Assembly: GCA_002416125.1 (NCBI GenBank) | Contig: DIBU01000006.1 | Span: forward strand, 124,001-188,000 | DNA from: Halieaceae bacterium UBA5044 | GTDB taxonomy: Bacteria; Pseudomonadota; Gammaproteobacteria; Pseudomonadales; Halieaceae | Length of the DNA stretch: 64,000 bases | Reading direction: 5' to 3' | Shown here: one piece after another, positions 34,800 through 42,944 of the stretch | Numbering within the stretch: the first letter of the stretch is position 1 | Layout: each line of letters opens with the position of its first letter | Notes under the pieces: model-generated | The model's input: the letters and a program-made list of their open reading frames with translations, nothing else | The model's database searches: none | What the model was told of the DNA's origin: nothing | Position numbers and translations under genes: made by a program

Positions 34800-35419
34800 G
34801 CGCGCTCGTCCCGCCGCTCATCGTTGTGCAGGGCATCCATCAGCTTGATGGTCTCCTGCTCCAGCCCCACCACGATGGCGTCAATGCGACCGACGAAATA
34901 GCGATGCATGACCAGGGCCGGAATCGCTACCGCAAGGCCTGCCGCCGTGGTGATCAGCGCTTCGGAAATACCACCGGCCAGCGCGCTGGCATTACCCGTG
35001 CCCTGAGCCATGATCTGCGCGAAAACCTTGATCATGCCGACCACGGTGCCCAGCAGCCCGAGCAGGGGCGCAACCGCCGCAATGGTGCCCAGGGTATTCA
35101 GGTAGCGTTCCAGGTCGTGTACGACGTGGCTCGCGGCGTCCTGGATACTCTCTTTCATCACCTCGCGGCCGTGATTGGCATTGGCCAGCCCCGCCGCCAG
35201 TATGCGCCCCAACGGAGATGACTGCCGCAGGCTGCGCAAACGCTGCGTGTCCAGCTCCCCGGCCTTCAACTGCTTCCACACGGTAGCGAGCAGGTGCGGC
35301 GGCGCAATCTTCTTCGGGTTCAGTGTGTACAGGCGTTCAACGCAGATCGCCAGCGCGAGGATAGAGCAGAGCAGGATCAGCACCATCAGCCAACCGCCCG
35401 CCGTTACGAGTTCCAGCAC
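34796..35419 (-). CDS. exbB: ExbB/TolQ/MotA-family proton channel
   Basis: A 207-aa inner-membrane proton channel with three helices: an N-terminal one at about 10-28, and a pair at about 110-140 (LNTLGTIAAVAPLLGLLGTV) and 155-180 (ALITTAAGLAVAIPALV). The TolQ/ExbB signature GLLGTVVGMI is present. It works with the ExbD subunit encoded immediately downstream. comEC lies 66 bp upstream. Confidence 0.92.
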   Translation of the reverse strand: MLELVTAGGWLMVLILLCSILALAICVERLYTLNPKKIAPPHLLATVWKQLKAGELDTQRLRSLRQSSPLGRILAAGLANANHGREVMKESIQDAASHVVHDLERYLNTLGTIAAVAPLLGLLGTVVGMIKVFAQIMAQGTGNASALAGGISEALITTAAGLAVAIPALVMHRYFVGRIDAIVVGLEQETIKLMDALHNDERRDERA

Positions 35420-35485
35420 AATCGATATCCATTGCCAGTGTGGCCTGCATTATACGCACAGGCCCGAGGCCTGCGAAACTGCGCA

Positions 35486-37783
35486 CTAGTGCTTCCAGTA
35501 GCGCGTTTGCAAGGTCCGGTGCTGCAGCAGGACGGGTGGTTTACCGGGCACCAGTACCCACTCAAGCGCCCCGGCCTGCGCCGTGCTGAGGGTGTCGATG
35601 CCCAGCGCTTGATGCCGCTGCACCACCCTGGCAGCCGGGTGACCGAAGGCGTTGGCCCGTCCATGGGTATAGATCACCCGCTGTGGTCGGACATGCCCGA
35701 GCCAGGCCCAGGACGACGAGGTCTTGCTTCCGTGATGGGGTGCCAGGGCAAGGCGGCTGTGCAGATGTTCGCCCCAGTAGCGGACCAGCGCGCGCTCTCG
35801 CTGCGCGCTAATATCACCCGGTAGCAGCAGCTCGATACCCGGCAGCACGGCGCGCAGCACGCAGGAGCCATCGTTGCGACTGAGGTGCTCGCCGGGCGCC
35901 GGTGCCAGCAGCTGAAAGCGCACGTCCTCGCGCCATTGCCAGGCATGGCCCGCGCGGCAGGGTTGGGCGCCCGGGGTGTCCGAGAGGTCGGCGCCAACCA
36001 GAAGACTGACAGGTGACAGAGCTGCCTGCAGACTGGCGAGTCCGGCACTGTGGTCGCGGTCACCGTGGCTGACCAGGAGCGTGTCGAGACGGCGGATACC
36101 GCGCTGGCGCAGCACAGGGATTACCGCACGCTCAGCCACCGATACGCCGCCCGGAGGGCCCCCACCGGTATCGTAGAGCAGTGCCTGCTCACGGTCGTAC
36201 AGCAACACTGACGTCCCCTGCCCGACATCCAGCACGATCACATGCACCGCCTGCGGACTGGCGACCCGGTGGTCGGCAAAGGGCAGCAACAGGGGCAGCG
36301 GTAGTATCAGCAGCAACGCCTTGCAGGGCCAGCGCAGGGGTAGCCAGGCCAGCGCTGGCGCCGCAGCGGCCAGACCCAGGGCAAGCGGTGTCGCCGCAAG
36401 CACCCGATATACGACTTCCGGATAGCGCTCCGCCACCGCGCTCACTGCCGGGAGCAACTGCTCAAACGGCCACGCGGCGAGGCGCCAGAGCAGGTCGGCG
36501 AGGCCACTCCCCAGCAGAGCAAGCAGTGTTCCGGCAAGGACCAGAGGCACCACAAACGCTCCGACCAGTGGCACCAGCAGGGCGTTGCTGATGGCAGCGA
36601 GCAGGCTGGCGCCACCGAACCAGGCACCGCTGAGAGGCAGCATTGCGACGGCCATGAAGCCATGGGCATGTAACCAGCCACCCCGCCTGCGCCGCCAGGC
36701 ACTGAACCAGAGCAGGCACGCCACCGCGGAAAACGACAGCCAGAAACCCGCGCCCAGTACGGCCAGTGGATTGGTGACCACCAGCACCACGGCGGCGAGC
36801 AACAGGTTATGCCCGGTGAATGCGGGGCGGCCGCAGAGGCGCGCACAGAGCAGCGTGACCGACATCAGCCACGCTCGCGATGTCGCCAGTGAAAAGCCCG
36901 CCAGTGCGGTATACACCGTTGCGAGAATCAATGCCGCCAGCGGCGCCGGCAGATGATTCCATCGGGACACACCGCACATGAGCAGGAGACGGGCAAAACC
37001 GCCCCCCAGTAGCAGGCCACAGGCGGCGACCATCCCCACGTGCAACCCGGAGATCACCAGCAGGTGGCCGACACCGAATTGCTGGAATACCCGCCACAGC
37101 CCCGGGTCCAGCGCGCTGCGATCGGCGACGGCCAGCGCCGCGAGTATCGGCGACGCGGGGCCGGCGCCCTGCGAACGGCTGATCCTTTCGCTGAGATGCC
37201 GTCGCAGCCGCTGGTGCGCGGTGCGCCAGTCACCCGCCTGCAGGCGCTGTGCCGACGCCGTGCCGCTGACGCTGCCCACCGCATCGATGCCCGCTTCGGC
37301 GAGCCAGCGCTGGCGGTTACTCGCGCCGGGGTTCTCGAGGCCCCAGGGCAGGCGTAACCGGACCAGGAATCGCCAGTGTTCCCCCGGCAACAGTGGGAGG
37401 CCGGTGCTTTCCGTCAATAGCAGCTGTTGCGGGCCGGAACAGCCGTTACCCAGCGGCTGTTCCAGCTCAAGGTGGAAGCGTTGCCATTGGCGCCCATCGG
37501 CCTCCACATATTTCTGCGGCAAGCCCGACACACGGCCCTCGACCCACAGCGGCAGGCGCTCGCAGGCAACCGGGAGCTGCCCTGCCTGCCAGGCCTGGGC
37601 GTGGCTGGCGCCCACCGCAAGGCCCATCAGCAGCGCTGCACACAGCCGATGGAGTCCGCTGCGGCCTTGCCAGGCAGCTACCGCCAGGGTCGCGAGCAGG
37701 GGCGGCAACCACGCGGGCCCCACCTGTGAGGCCAGGGAAAAGAGCACCACGCCGACGAGAAACGCCGTCAGCAGCGCGGGCAT
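35486..37783 (-). CDS. comEC: DNA internalization protein ComEC/Rec2
   Basis: Inner-membrane channel for natural transformation, 765 aa. An N-terminal soluble (OB-like) domain with flanking helices precedes the Competence domain (about 190-470, with VISGLHVGMVAA). A C-terminal metallo-beta-lactamase-like domain (about 495-765) holds LLVSHGDRDHSAG and LALAPHHGSKTSSS. Its full length suggests functional DNA uptake potential, although no other competence genes are in the window. ATG at 37783. It heads the leftward lipid A block. Confidence 0.92.
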   Translation of the reverse strand: MPALLTAFLVGVVLFSLASQVGPAWLPPLLATLAVAAWQGRSGLHRLCAALLMGLAVGASHAQAWQAGQLPVACERLPLWVEGRVSGLPQKYVEADGRQWQRFHLELEQPLGNGCSGPQQLLLTESTGLPLLPGEHWRFLVRLRLPWGLENPGASNRQRWLAEAGIDAVGSVSGTASAQRLQAGDWRTAHQRLRRHLSERISRSQGAGPASPILAALAVADRSALDPGLWRVFQQFGVGHLLVISGLHVGMVAACGLLLGGGFARLLLMCGVSRWNHLPAPLAALILATVYTALAGFSLATSRAWLMSVTLLCARLCGRPAFTGHNLLLAAVVLVVTNPLAVLGAGFWLSFSAVACLLWFSAWRRRRGGWLHAHGFMAVAMLPLSGAWFGGASLLAAISNALLVPLVGAFVVPLVLAGTLLALLGSGLADLLWRLAAWPFEQLLPAVSAVAERYPEVVYRVLAATPLALGLAAAAPALAWLPLRWPCKALLLILPLPLLLPFADHRVASPQAVHVIVLDVGQGTSVLLYDREQALLYDTGGGPPGGVSVAERAVIPVLRQRGIRRLDTLLVSHGDRDHSAGLASLQAALSPVSLLVGADLSDTPGAQPCRAGHAWQWREDVRFQLLAPAPGEHLSRNDGSCVLRAVLPGIELLLPGDISAQRERALVRYWGEHLHSRLALAPHHGSKTSSSWAWLGHVRPQRVIYTHGRANAFGHPAARVVQRHQALGIDTLSTAQAGALEWVLVPGKPPVLLQHRTLQTRYWKH

Positions 37784-37902
37784 CGGTGGTTTGCCGGGGG
37801 TTTTGCCGCCATAATACGCGCAGGATTGACCGGGTGGTTATCAGCGCGCACTGAAACACGATGTAGCCCCTTCAATACACACCAAAATCAACCAGACTGC
37901 AC

Positions 37903-38520
37903 ATGCCAAGAAAAACCCTGAAACAGTGGCTCCCCACGCCCAGCCGCATTCGCGCCATTGACAGTCTGCGCGTGCTGGGGGACTGGATTTACCAACCCAA
38001 TCTTTGGCACATCAATCGCTTTTCTGCATCCATGGCGTTTTTCGTCGGGGTCTTCGTGGCCTTCCTCCCGGTACCCGGGCAGATGCTGGTGGCCGCCGTG
38101 CTGGCAGTGTTATTGCGCTGCAATCTGCCCATGTCCGTGGCGCTGGTGTGGATCACCAACCCGGTAACCATGCCGGCGGTGTTCTACCTCTCCTACAGGG
38201 TCGGTGCACTGCTGATTGATGCACCGGTGCATGTGCTGGAGTTTGAACTCAGCCTTGGCTGGATAACCGATCGCATAGAGATGATCTGGAAGCCCCTGCT
38301 GGTAGGCAGCCTGCTTTGCGGCCTGCTGTTTGGCTCACTGGGTTATACAGCGGTCAACCTTCTGTGGCGCTGGCGGGTCGGCCACCATTGGCGCAAACGC
38401 CAGGCCCGGCGCAAGGCCCGGGCGCAAACGCCTACACCCGCTCCTGATGCAGAATCTGCGCCGGCGCAAGGCGTGCAGCGCGCCGCGCCGGATACAGCGC
38501 GGCCAACACGCAAAGCATAA
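37903..38520 (+). CDS. DUF2062 membrane protein
   Basis: A 205-aa protein of the DUF2062 family with three to four hydrophobic segments (about 45-75, 88-110, 130-155). The family core FVGVFVAFLPVPGQM and WITNPVTMPAVFYLSYRVG is complete. The function is unknown. The C-terminal 50 residues are a basic, then Pro/Ala-rich low-complexity tail. The last 89 bp overlap the 3' end of lolE on the other strand, so the tail sequence is partly dictated by lolE. Divergent from comEC across 119 bp. Confidence 0.87.
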   Translation: MPRKTLKQWLPTPSRIRAIDSLRVLGDWIYQPNLWHINRFSASMAFFVGVFVAFLPVPGQMLVAAVLAVLLRCNLPMSVALVWITNPVTMPAVFYLSYRVGALLIDAPVHVLEFELSLGWITDRIEMIWKPLLVGSLLCGLLFGSLGYTAVNLLWRWRVGHHWRKRQARRKARAQTPTPAPDAESAPAQGVQRAAPDTARPTRKA

Positions 38521-39667
38521 GCGCCACCAGCGACACCCACGCCACGTCCGACGCCAGTATTTCCACCGGGAGAAAGGATACCGGATACACGTCGGTGCTG
38601 AGGAAGCGTATATCCAGCAGCTGTTCCAGCCCCATAACCAGATGGGGAATACCGAGGCTCAAGAGTACCCCGAACAGGCTGCCCAGCAATGCCCCGATCA
38701 GGCCGATCATCGCGCCCTGCAGAAGAAAGATGCCGGTGATGTCTGCTCCGGACGCACCCAGAGTGCGCAGAATTGCGATATCCCCCTGCTTGTCGAACAC
38801 GACCAGCACCAGGGAGGAAACCACGTTGAAGGCGGCAACGCCTATGATGGAGAACAACAGAATACTGACCAGGTCCCGCGACAGCTGGATCGCGGAATAC
38901 AGGTTTCCGTGGGTCATCATCCAGTTTGTGGTGTAGTAGCCCGGCGGCAGGTCGGCCAGCAGAGACCAGCCAAGGCCGTGGACATTGAACAGATCCGGCA
39001 CGCGCACCTGTAGGCCTGTTATCCCGCCCGAGAGCCCCGCGAGCTCCGAGGCCAGCTCCAGGGGCACAACGGCAGCGGACTCGTCCAGCTCCGTGCCTGT
39101 TGACAGCAGGCCCACCAGGGTGACCGCAGCAAACCGCGTCCCCGCCGGGTTCGCGCTGTCCGTGCCGGGGACAATCAGGGTCAGCGAATTACCGGGAGCT
39201 GCGCCCAAGCGATTCGCAAGACCGCTGCCCAGGAGCAGTCCCGAGGGTTCTGCGGCGAAGCGCTCCTGCAGAGCGCGATCCAACGCCGCCAGCAAGCCCT
39301 CCTGCCCTGCGCCGGACAGCCCTATGCCGACGCCCGTTTCAATGTCGCGGCCGCGCATGAACAAGGCGTCGAACTGTACAAACGGTTGCACCGATTGTAC
39401 GTCCGGCCGCGCGCGTATTGCAGACGCAACCGGCTGCCAGTCGATCAGCGGATCGGTAGCATAAACGCTGATGTGCGGCACGAGCGCCAGGATCCGCTCG
39501 CGCATTTCCTTGTCAAAACCGTTCATCACCGAAAGCACCGCAATCAGCAGCGCAATTGCAAGGATCAGGCCCAGCGCCGAGAGCGACGCAAGAAACGTCG
39601 ACAGGTAGCCGCGTCCAAACGCAAAGCTGTAGCGCAGGGCGATACGCCCCTGGTCACGCAGCCGCAT
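38432..39667 (-). CDS. lolE: Lipoprotein-releasing system permease LolE
   Basis: FtsX-type permease, 411 aa, one of the two membrane subunits of LolCDE, which extracts outer-membrane lipoproteins and passes them to LolA. The N-terminal helix (about 25-48, ending in AVLSVMNGFDKEMRERIL) is followed by a large periplasmic domain (about 50-270) and three C-terminal helices with FNVVSSLVLVVFDKQGDIA. ATG at 39667 overlaps the lolD stop by 14 bp. Assignment as LolE rather than LolC rests on its position after lolD. Its last 89 bp overlap the convergent DUF2062 gene. Confidence 0.92.
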   Translation of the reverse strand: MRLRDQGRIALRYSFAFGRGYLSTFLASLSALGLILAIALLIAVLSVMNGFDKEMRERILALVPHISVYATDPLIDWQPVASAIRARPDVQSVQPFVQFDALFMRGRDIETGVGIGLSGAGQEGLLAALDRALQERFAAEPSGLLLGSGLANRLGAAPGNSLTLIVPGTDSANPAGTRFAAVTLVGLLSTGTELDESAAVVPLELASELAGLSGGITGLQVRVPDLFNVHGLGWSLLADLPPGYYTTNWMMTHGNLYSAIQLSRDLVSILLFSIIGVAAFNVVSSLVLVVFDKQGDIAILRTLGASGADITGIFLLQGAMIGLIGALLGSLFGVLLSLGIPHLVMGLEQLLDIRFLSTDVYPVSFLPVEILASDVAWVSLVALMLCVLAALYPARRAARLAPAQILHQERV

Positions 39668-40349
39668 CGGCCTGTTCCCGCAGGGCACCCTGTCGCAACT
39701 CCAGCGTTCGATCCATGCACCGCGCGATGTGCGGATCGTGTGTGACCACAATGAACCCGGTACGTGCAGCGCTCAGGGAGTCAATCAGGGCGAGAACCTG
39801 CTGCGCTGACTCCGGGTCCAGATTTCCCGTGGGTTCGTCCATCAATACGCAATCGGGCCGCGTGACAAGGGCTCGGGCAATCGCCACGCGCTGACGCTCC
39901 CCGCCCGACAACTCACCGGGCCGATGCTGCAAGCGGTGCTGCATGCCGACCTGCTCGAGCACGGCCTCTGCCGACTTCCACGCGCTGCGCCGCCGCGTTC
40001 CGCCAATCAACAGCGGCATGGCCACATTTTCCCTGGCGTCGAACTCCGGTAGCAGGTGGTGAAACTGGTAGACAAAGCCCAGATGCTGGTTGCGCCAGCG
40101 ACACAGGGCGCGCTCCCCCAGCTCGGCGAGATCCTGACCGCGAATCAGTACCCGCCCCGTTGTGGGCGAATCCAGGCCACCGAGCAGATTGAGCAGCGTC
40201 GATTTTCCGGACCCCGATGCGCCCACAATGGCGACTTTCTCCCCGTCTCGCAGCGCCAGCTCAACCTGGCTCAGAACCTGCACCTCGCGCGTGCCATCCC
40301 GATAGACACGGCCCAACTGCTCGCATCGCAGCACCATTGCATCATTCAT
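39654..40349 (-). CDS. lolD: Lipoprotein-releasing system ATPase LolD
   Basis: ABC ATPase, 231 aa, which drives LolCE. Walker A is GASGSGKSTLLNLLGG, the signature is GELSGGERQRVAIARAL and Walker B is CVLMDEPTGNLD. The Q-loop/Lol motif FVYQFHHLLPEF is typical of LolD. ATG at 40349 overlaps the lolC stop by 8 bp and has GAGG 9 bases upstream. Confidence 0.96.
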   Translation of the reverse strand: MNDAMVLRCEQLGRVYRDGTREVQVLSQVELALRDGEKVAIVGASGSGKSTLLNLLGGLDSPTTGRVLIRGQDLAELGERALCRWRNQHLGFVYQFHHLLPEFDARENVAMPLLIGGTRRRSAWKSAEAVLEQVGMQHRLQHRPGELSGGERQRVAIARALVTRPDCVLMDEPTGNLDPESAQQVLALIDSLSAARTGFIVVTHDPHIARCMDRTLELRQGALREQADAAA

Positions 40350-41583
40350 AACGTAACACCTCAGCCGGTGCGATACGCGAGGCCCGCCAGGCGGGGTAAA
40401 CACTCGCCAGAAGACTCAGCAACAGGGATGCGGCAATCACCGCCGCAACATCCTGCCACTGCAAACGCGCCGGTAACTCGCTGATAAAATAAACGGAGGG
40501 ATCAAACAGCTTCACACCCAGCCACTGCTCCAGGGTCGCCGTGATCCGGGCAATGTGGCTCGCCAGCACCACACCCAGCGCGGCACCGACGCCAATGCCG
40601 GTGCAGGCAAGGCCCAAGCCGTGGGCAAGAAAAATCGCCATGATGCCGCCCGCGCGGGCCCCCATGGTGCGCAATACCGCAATATCACCGCGTTTTTCAG
40701 CCACCGCCATAACCAGCGTGGATACGATGTTGAATGCCGCCACGGCGACCACGCTGAGCAGTAACAGCCCGACCATGATTTTTTCCATTTTGACCGCGCG
40801 AAACAGGCTACCCTGGGTTTGTGTCCAGTCGCGGGCGAGCAATCCGGGGGCCAGGGATTGCTGGAGAGCGGCCAACTGACGCGGTGCCTGCATCAGGTCG
40901 ACGGTGCGCAGCTGTATACCGTCCACGCCTTCGCCCGCGCCGAACAGCCGCTGCCCCGTTTCCAGCGACACGTAGGCCTGATAGCCATCGGGCTGGGCGT
41001 TGACAGCAAACAGCCCGACCACACGGAGGCGTTTACTGCGCGGAAAAGTGCCCAGCGGCGTAACCGTAAGGCTGGGTAGCGTGACATCCAGCGTGTCGCC
41101 GGGTGCGACTCCCAGGCCGCGCGCCAGGCCCGTGCCCAGGACGACGCTGAACGGTTGTTGCAGGTCGGTCAGGGTGCCGCTCTGCATCGCTTCATTGACA
41201 CCCGACACAGCCGCCTGGCGTTGTACATCGATAGCGGTCAGGCTGGCACCGCGCAGGGTTCCATGGCCCGAGAGAATCACCTTGTCCGTGAGGTACGGCG
41301 CTACGGCGACCACACCGGGCTGCAGGGCAAGCGCTTCAGCCAGCTGCGGCCAGCCCTCGATGCGCCCCTCGGCGGCCACCACAAACCCGTGGGGCACCAA
41401 CGCAAGGATGCGATCACGCAGTTCCGCGGCGAAGCCGTTCATGATGGACAACACGGTTATCAGGCTCGCGACGCCGAGCACCATGCCCAGCATGGACACC
41501 GTCGCGATGACACTGGCGAAGCGGTTGCGCCGTCGGCTGAAGCTGTAGCGCAGGCCAACGAAAATGGCGTAGTGGAAGCCCAG
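40342..41583 (-). CDS. lolC: Lipoprotein-releasing system permease LolC (apparent CTG start)
   Basis: FtsX-type permease, 413 aa, partner of LolE and docking site for LolA. It has an N-terminal helix followed by VLSIMNGFAAELRDRIL, a periplasmic domain (about 55-270) and three C-terminal helices. No ATG, GTG or TTG lies upstream of the GTG at 41499, which begins inside the first transmembrane helix and would drop the conserved RYSFSRRRNRF leader. Reading on upstream, CTG at 41583 starts GFHYAIFVGLRY, the right length and pattern for LolC, with AGGGA 7 bases before it. I annotate CTG. A start at ATT at 41565 is the less likely alternative. Confidence 0.88.
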   Translation of the reverse strand: MGFHYAIFVGLRYSFSRRRNRFASVIATVSMLGMVLGVASLITVLSIMNGFAAELRDRILALVPHGFVVAAEGRIEGWPQLAEALALQPGVVAVAPYLTDKVILSGHGTLRGASLTAIDVQRQAAVSGVNEAMQSGTLTDLQQPFSVVLGTGLARGLGVAPGDTLDVTLPSLTVTPLGTFPRSKRLRVVGLFAVNAQPDGYQAYVSLETGQRLFGAGEGVDGIQLRTVDLMQAPRQLAALQQSLAPGLLARDWTQTQGSLFRAVKMEKIMVGLLLLSVVAVAAFNIVSTLVMAVAEKRGDIAVLRTMGARAGGIMAIFLAHGLGLACTGIGVGAALGVVLASHIARITATLEQWLGVKLFDPSVYFISELPARLQWQDVAAVIAASLLLSLLASVYPAWRASRIAPAEVLRYE

Positions 41584-41595
41584 TGGAGTGTCCCT
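41581..41595 (-). promoter_or_regulatory. Shine-Dalgarno and CTG initiation site of lolC
   Basis: AGGGA (complement of 41591-41595), a 7-base spacer, then CTG (complement of 41581-41583), positioned where LolC homologues begin. Confidence 0.6.
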
Positions 41596-41609
41596 GCGCG
41601 TAGCCTGCC

Positions 41610-41846
41610 CTAGCGGTCCGCCGGGTAGAAGCGCGTATCATCCCGGTCATCGGCGCCACCGGTGTTACGCGTCTCCTTCTCGCAGCGGCCGGGGTCGCCA
41701 CCACAGATATCGCAGGCGGTATCGAAACCGAGTGCGCCCATGCCACCACAGGAGCCCTTGATGGGCCCGCGGCCCATGAGCACCCCCACGGCCATAATGC
41801 CCATGACAATCGCGATCAGCACCGCGGCGAGAACAAATTCGGTCAT
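41610..41846 (-). CDS. nqrM: Na+-NQR maturation protein NqrM
   Basis: A 78-aa protein of the former DUF539 family with one N-terminal membrane helix (about 4-24) and a cysteine cluster (Cys33, Cys45, Cys48, Cys55 in GSCGG, CDIC and RCE). It is needed in Vibrio and Klebsiella for a functional NQR and is thought to deliver iron to the intramembrane Cys4 site of NqrD/NqrE. ATG at 41846 has AAGGA 8 bases upstream; an ATG three codons earlier has almost no spacer. It follows apbE by 27 bp and ends 26 bp before the lolC start. Confidence 0.93.
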   Translation of the reverse strand: MTEFVLAAVLIAIVMGIMAVGVLMGRGPIKGSCGGMGALGFDTACDICGGDPGRCEKETRNTGGADDRDDTRFYPADR

Positions 41847-41873
41847 TCCAGTCATCCTTGCGGCAGCGGGCCG

Positions 41874-42944
41874 CTATTCTGTCAGGGTACTCTGATCCAG
41901 CCACGGCGCAAACGCGCTGGAATACAGCGGCACGATACGCTGCCCTTCGCGTCGCATCAAATACACGGCAAGGCCGTGCTGCTCCGCCAGTGCCAGTGCC
42001 TCGTCGGCGCCGAGCACGGTGAGTGCGGTGGCCCAGCCGTCCGCCGTCATACAGTCTTCCGCCAAAACCGTGACGGACACCAGATCGTGTGCCACCGGAT
42101 ACCCGGTTCGCGGGTCGATACTGTGCGAGTAGCGCCGGCCCTCCAATTCAAAGTAGTTCCGGTAGTCACCCGAGGTCGCAACCGCGATATCCTCCAGCGC
42201 AATACCCAGCGCGACAGCCCGTGCACCGGGCTCGGGTCGTTCTATCGCGACACGCCAGGCGTCGCCGCGCGGGCTGATTCCTGCGACGCGCATTTCGCCG
42301 CCCACTTCAACCAGGAAGTTGGCGATGCCGTGCCCACTGAGGGCGGTGGCCAGCACATCGACGGCGTACCCCTTGGCGATGGAGGACAGGTCCAGTTCCA
42401 CATCGCGCAGGCGACGCAGGCGCTGCAGGTCGCTGTCGAACTCGATGTAACGCTGCCCCACACGCTCGCGGGCTGTGCCGATCGCGCGCTCGTCGGGCAA
42501 TTCCATACGTGGTTGGACCGGACCGAAGCCCCAGAGTTCTACCAGCGGACCCACGGTCACGTCGTAGGCGCCACCGGACAGTTCGCCGATGTGCAGGGCC
42601 TGCGCCATCACTCGCCCGAAATGACCGGAGACAGGAACCCACTCGCCGACCGGGCTGCGATTGAAGCGGCTGATCTCCGAATCGATCTGCCAGGTGGACA
42701 TGCTGTCGTTCAGGTCGACCAGCAGGCCCTCGAGCACGGTCCGCAGCTGTTCGGGACGCGGCGACGCCTCGGACGGGATATAGGTAATGTGCCAGGTCGT
42801 GCCCATGGTGGCGCCAGACAGCGCCACACCCGTACCCGGCTGCGAACAGGCCGCAACGAGTACCAGCACCGCCAGCAGCGCGCCGGCCGCCCTACAAAAA
42901 AGCCACCCCGAAGAGTGGCTTGTACTGTGCCGAGAACCCTGCAT
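41874..42944 (-). CDS. apbE: FAD:protein FMN transferase ApbE (lipoprotein)
   Basis: Periplasmic flavin transferase, 356 aa, which attaches FMN covalently to Thr of NqrB and NqrC. A signal peptide with lipobox LVAAC (Cys near residue 33) anchors it as a lipoprotein. Family blocks are ATMGTTWHITY, VEVGGEMRVAG, YSHSIDPRTGYPV and DCMTADGWATAL. ATG at 42944 overlaps the nqrF stop by one base. A perfect intrinsic-terminator hairpin lies in codons 9-16 (42896-42920). No other acceptable start exists downstream before the lipobox, so read-through or a separate promoter is needed for expression. Confidence 0.93.
   Translation of the reverse strand: MQGSRHSTSHSSGWLFCRAAGALLAVLVLVAACSQPGTGVALSGATMGTTWHITYIPSEASPRPEQLRTVLEGLLVDLNDSMSTWQIDSEISRFNRSPVGEWVPVSGHFGRVMAQALHIGELSGGAYDVTVGPLVELWGFGPVQPRMELPDERAIGTARERVGQRYIEFDSDLQRLRRLRDVELDLSSIAKGYAVDVLATALSGHGIANFLVEVGGEMRVAGISPRGDAWRVAIERPEPGARAVALGIALEDIAVATSGDYRNYFELEGRRYSHSIDPRTGYPVAHDLVSVTVLAEDCMTADGWATALTVLGADEALALAEQHGLAVYLMRREGQRIVPLYSSAFAPWLDQSTLTE
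42896..42920 (-). terminator. Intrinsic terminator/attenuator inside the apbE 5' coding region
   Basis: On the minus strand AGCCACTC (42920-42913), TTCG tetraloop (42912-42909), GGGTGGCT (42908-42901) and a run of T to 42896. The 8-bp stem has one G-T pair. It lies 24 bases into apbE, just after nqrF, so it would end most nqrABCDEF transcripts. Confidence 0.75.
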
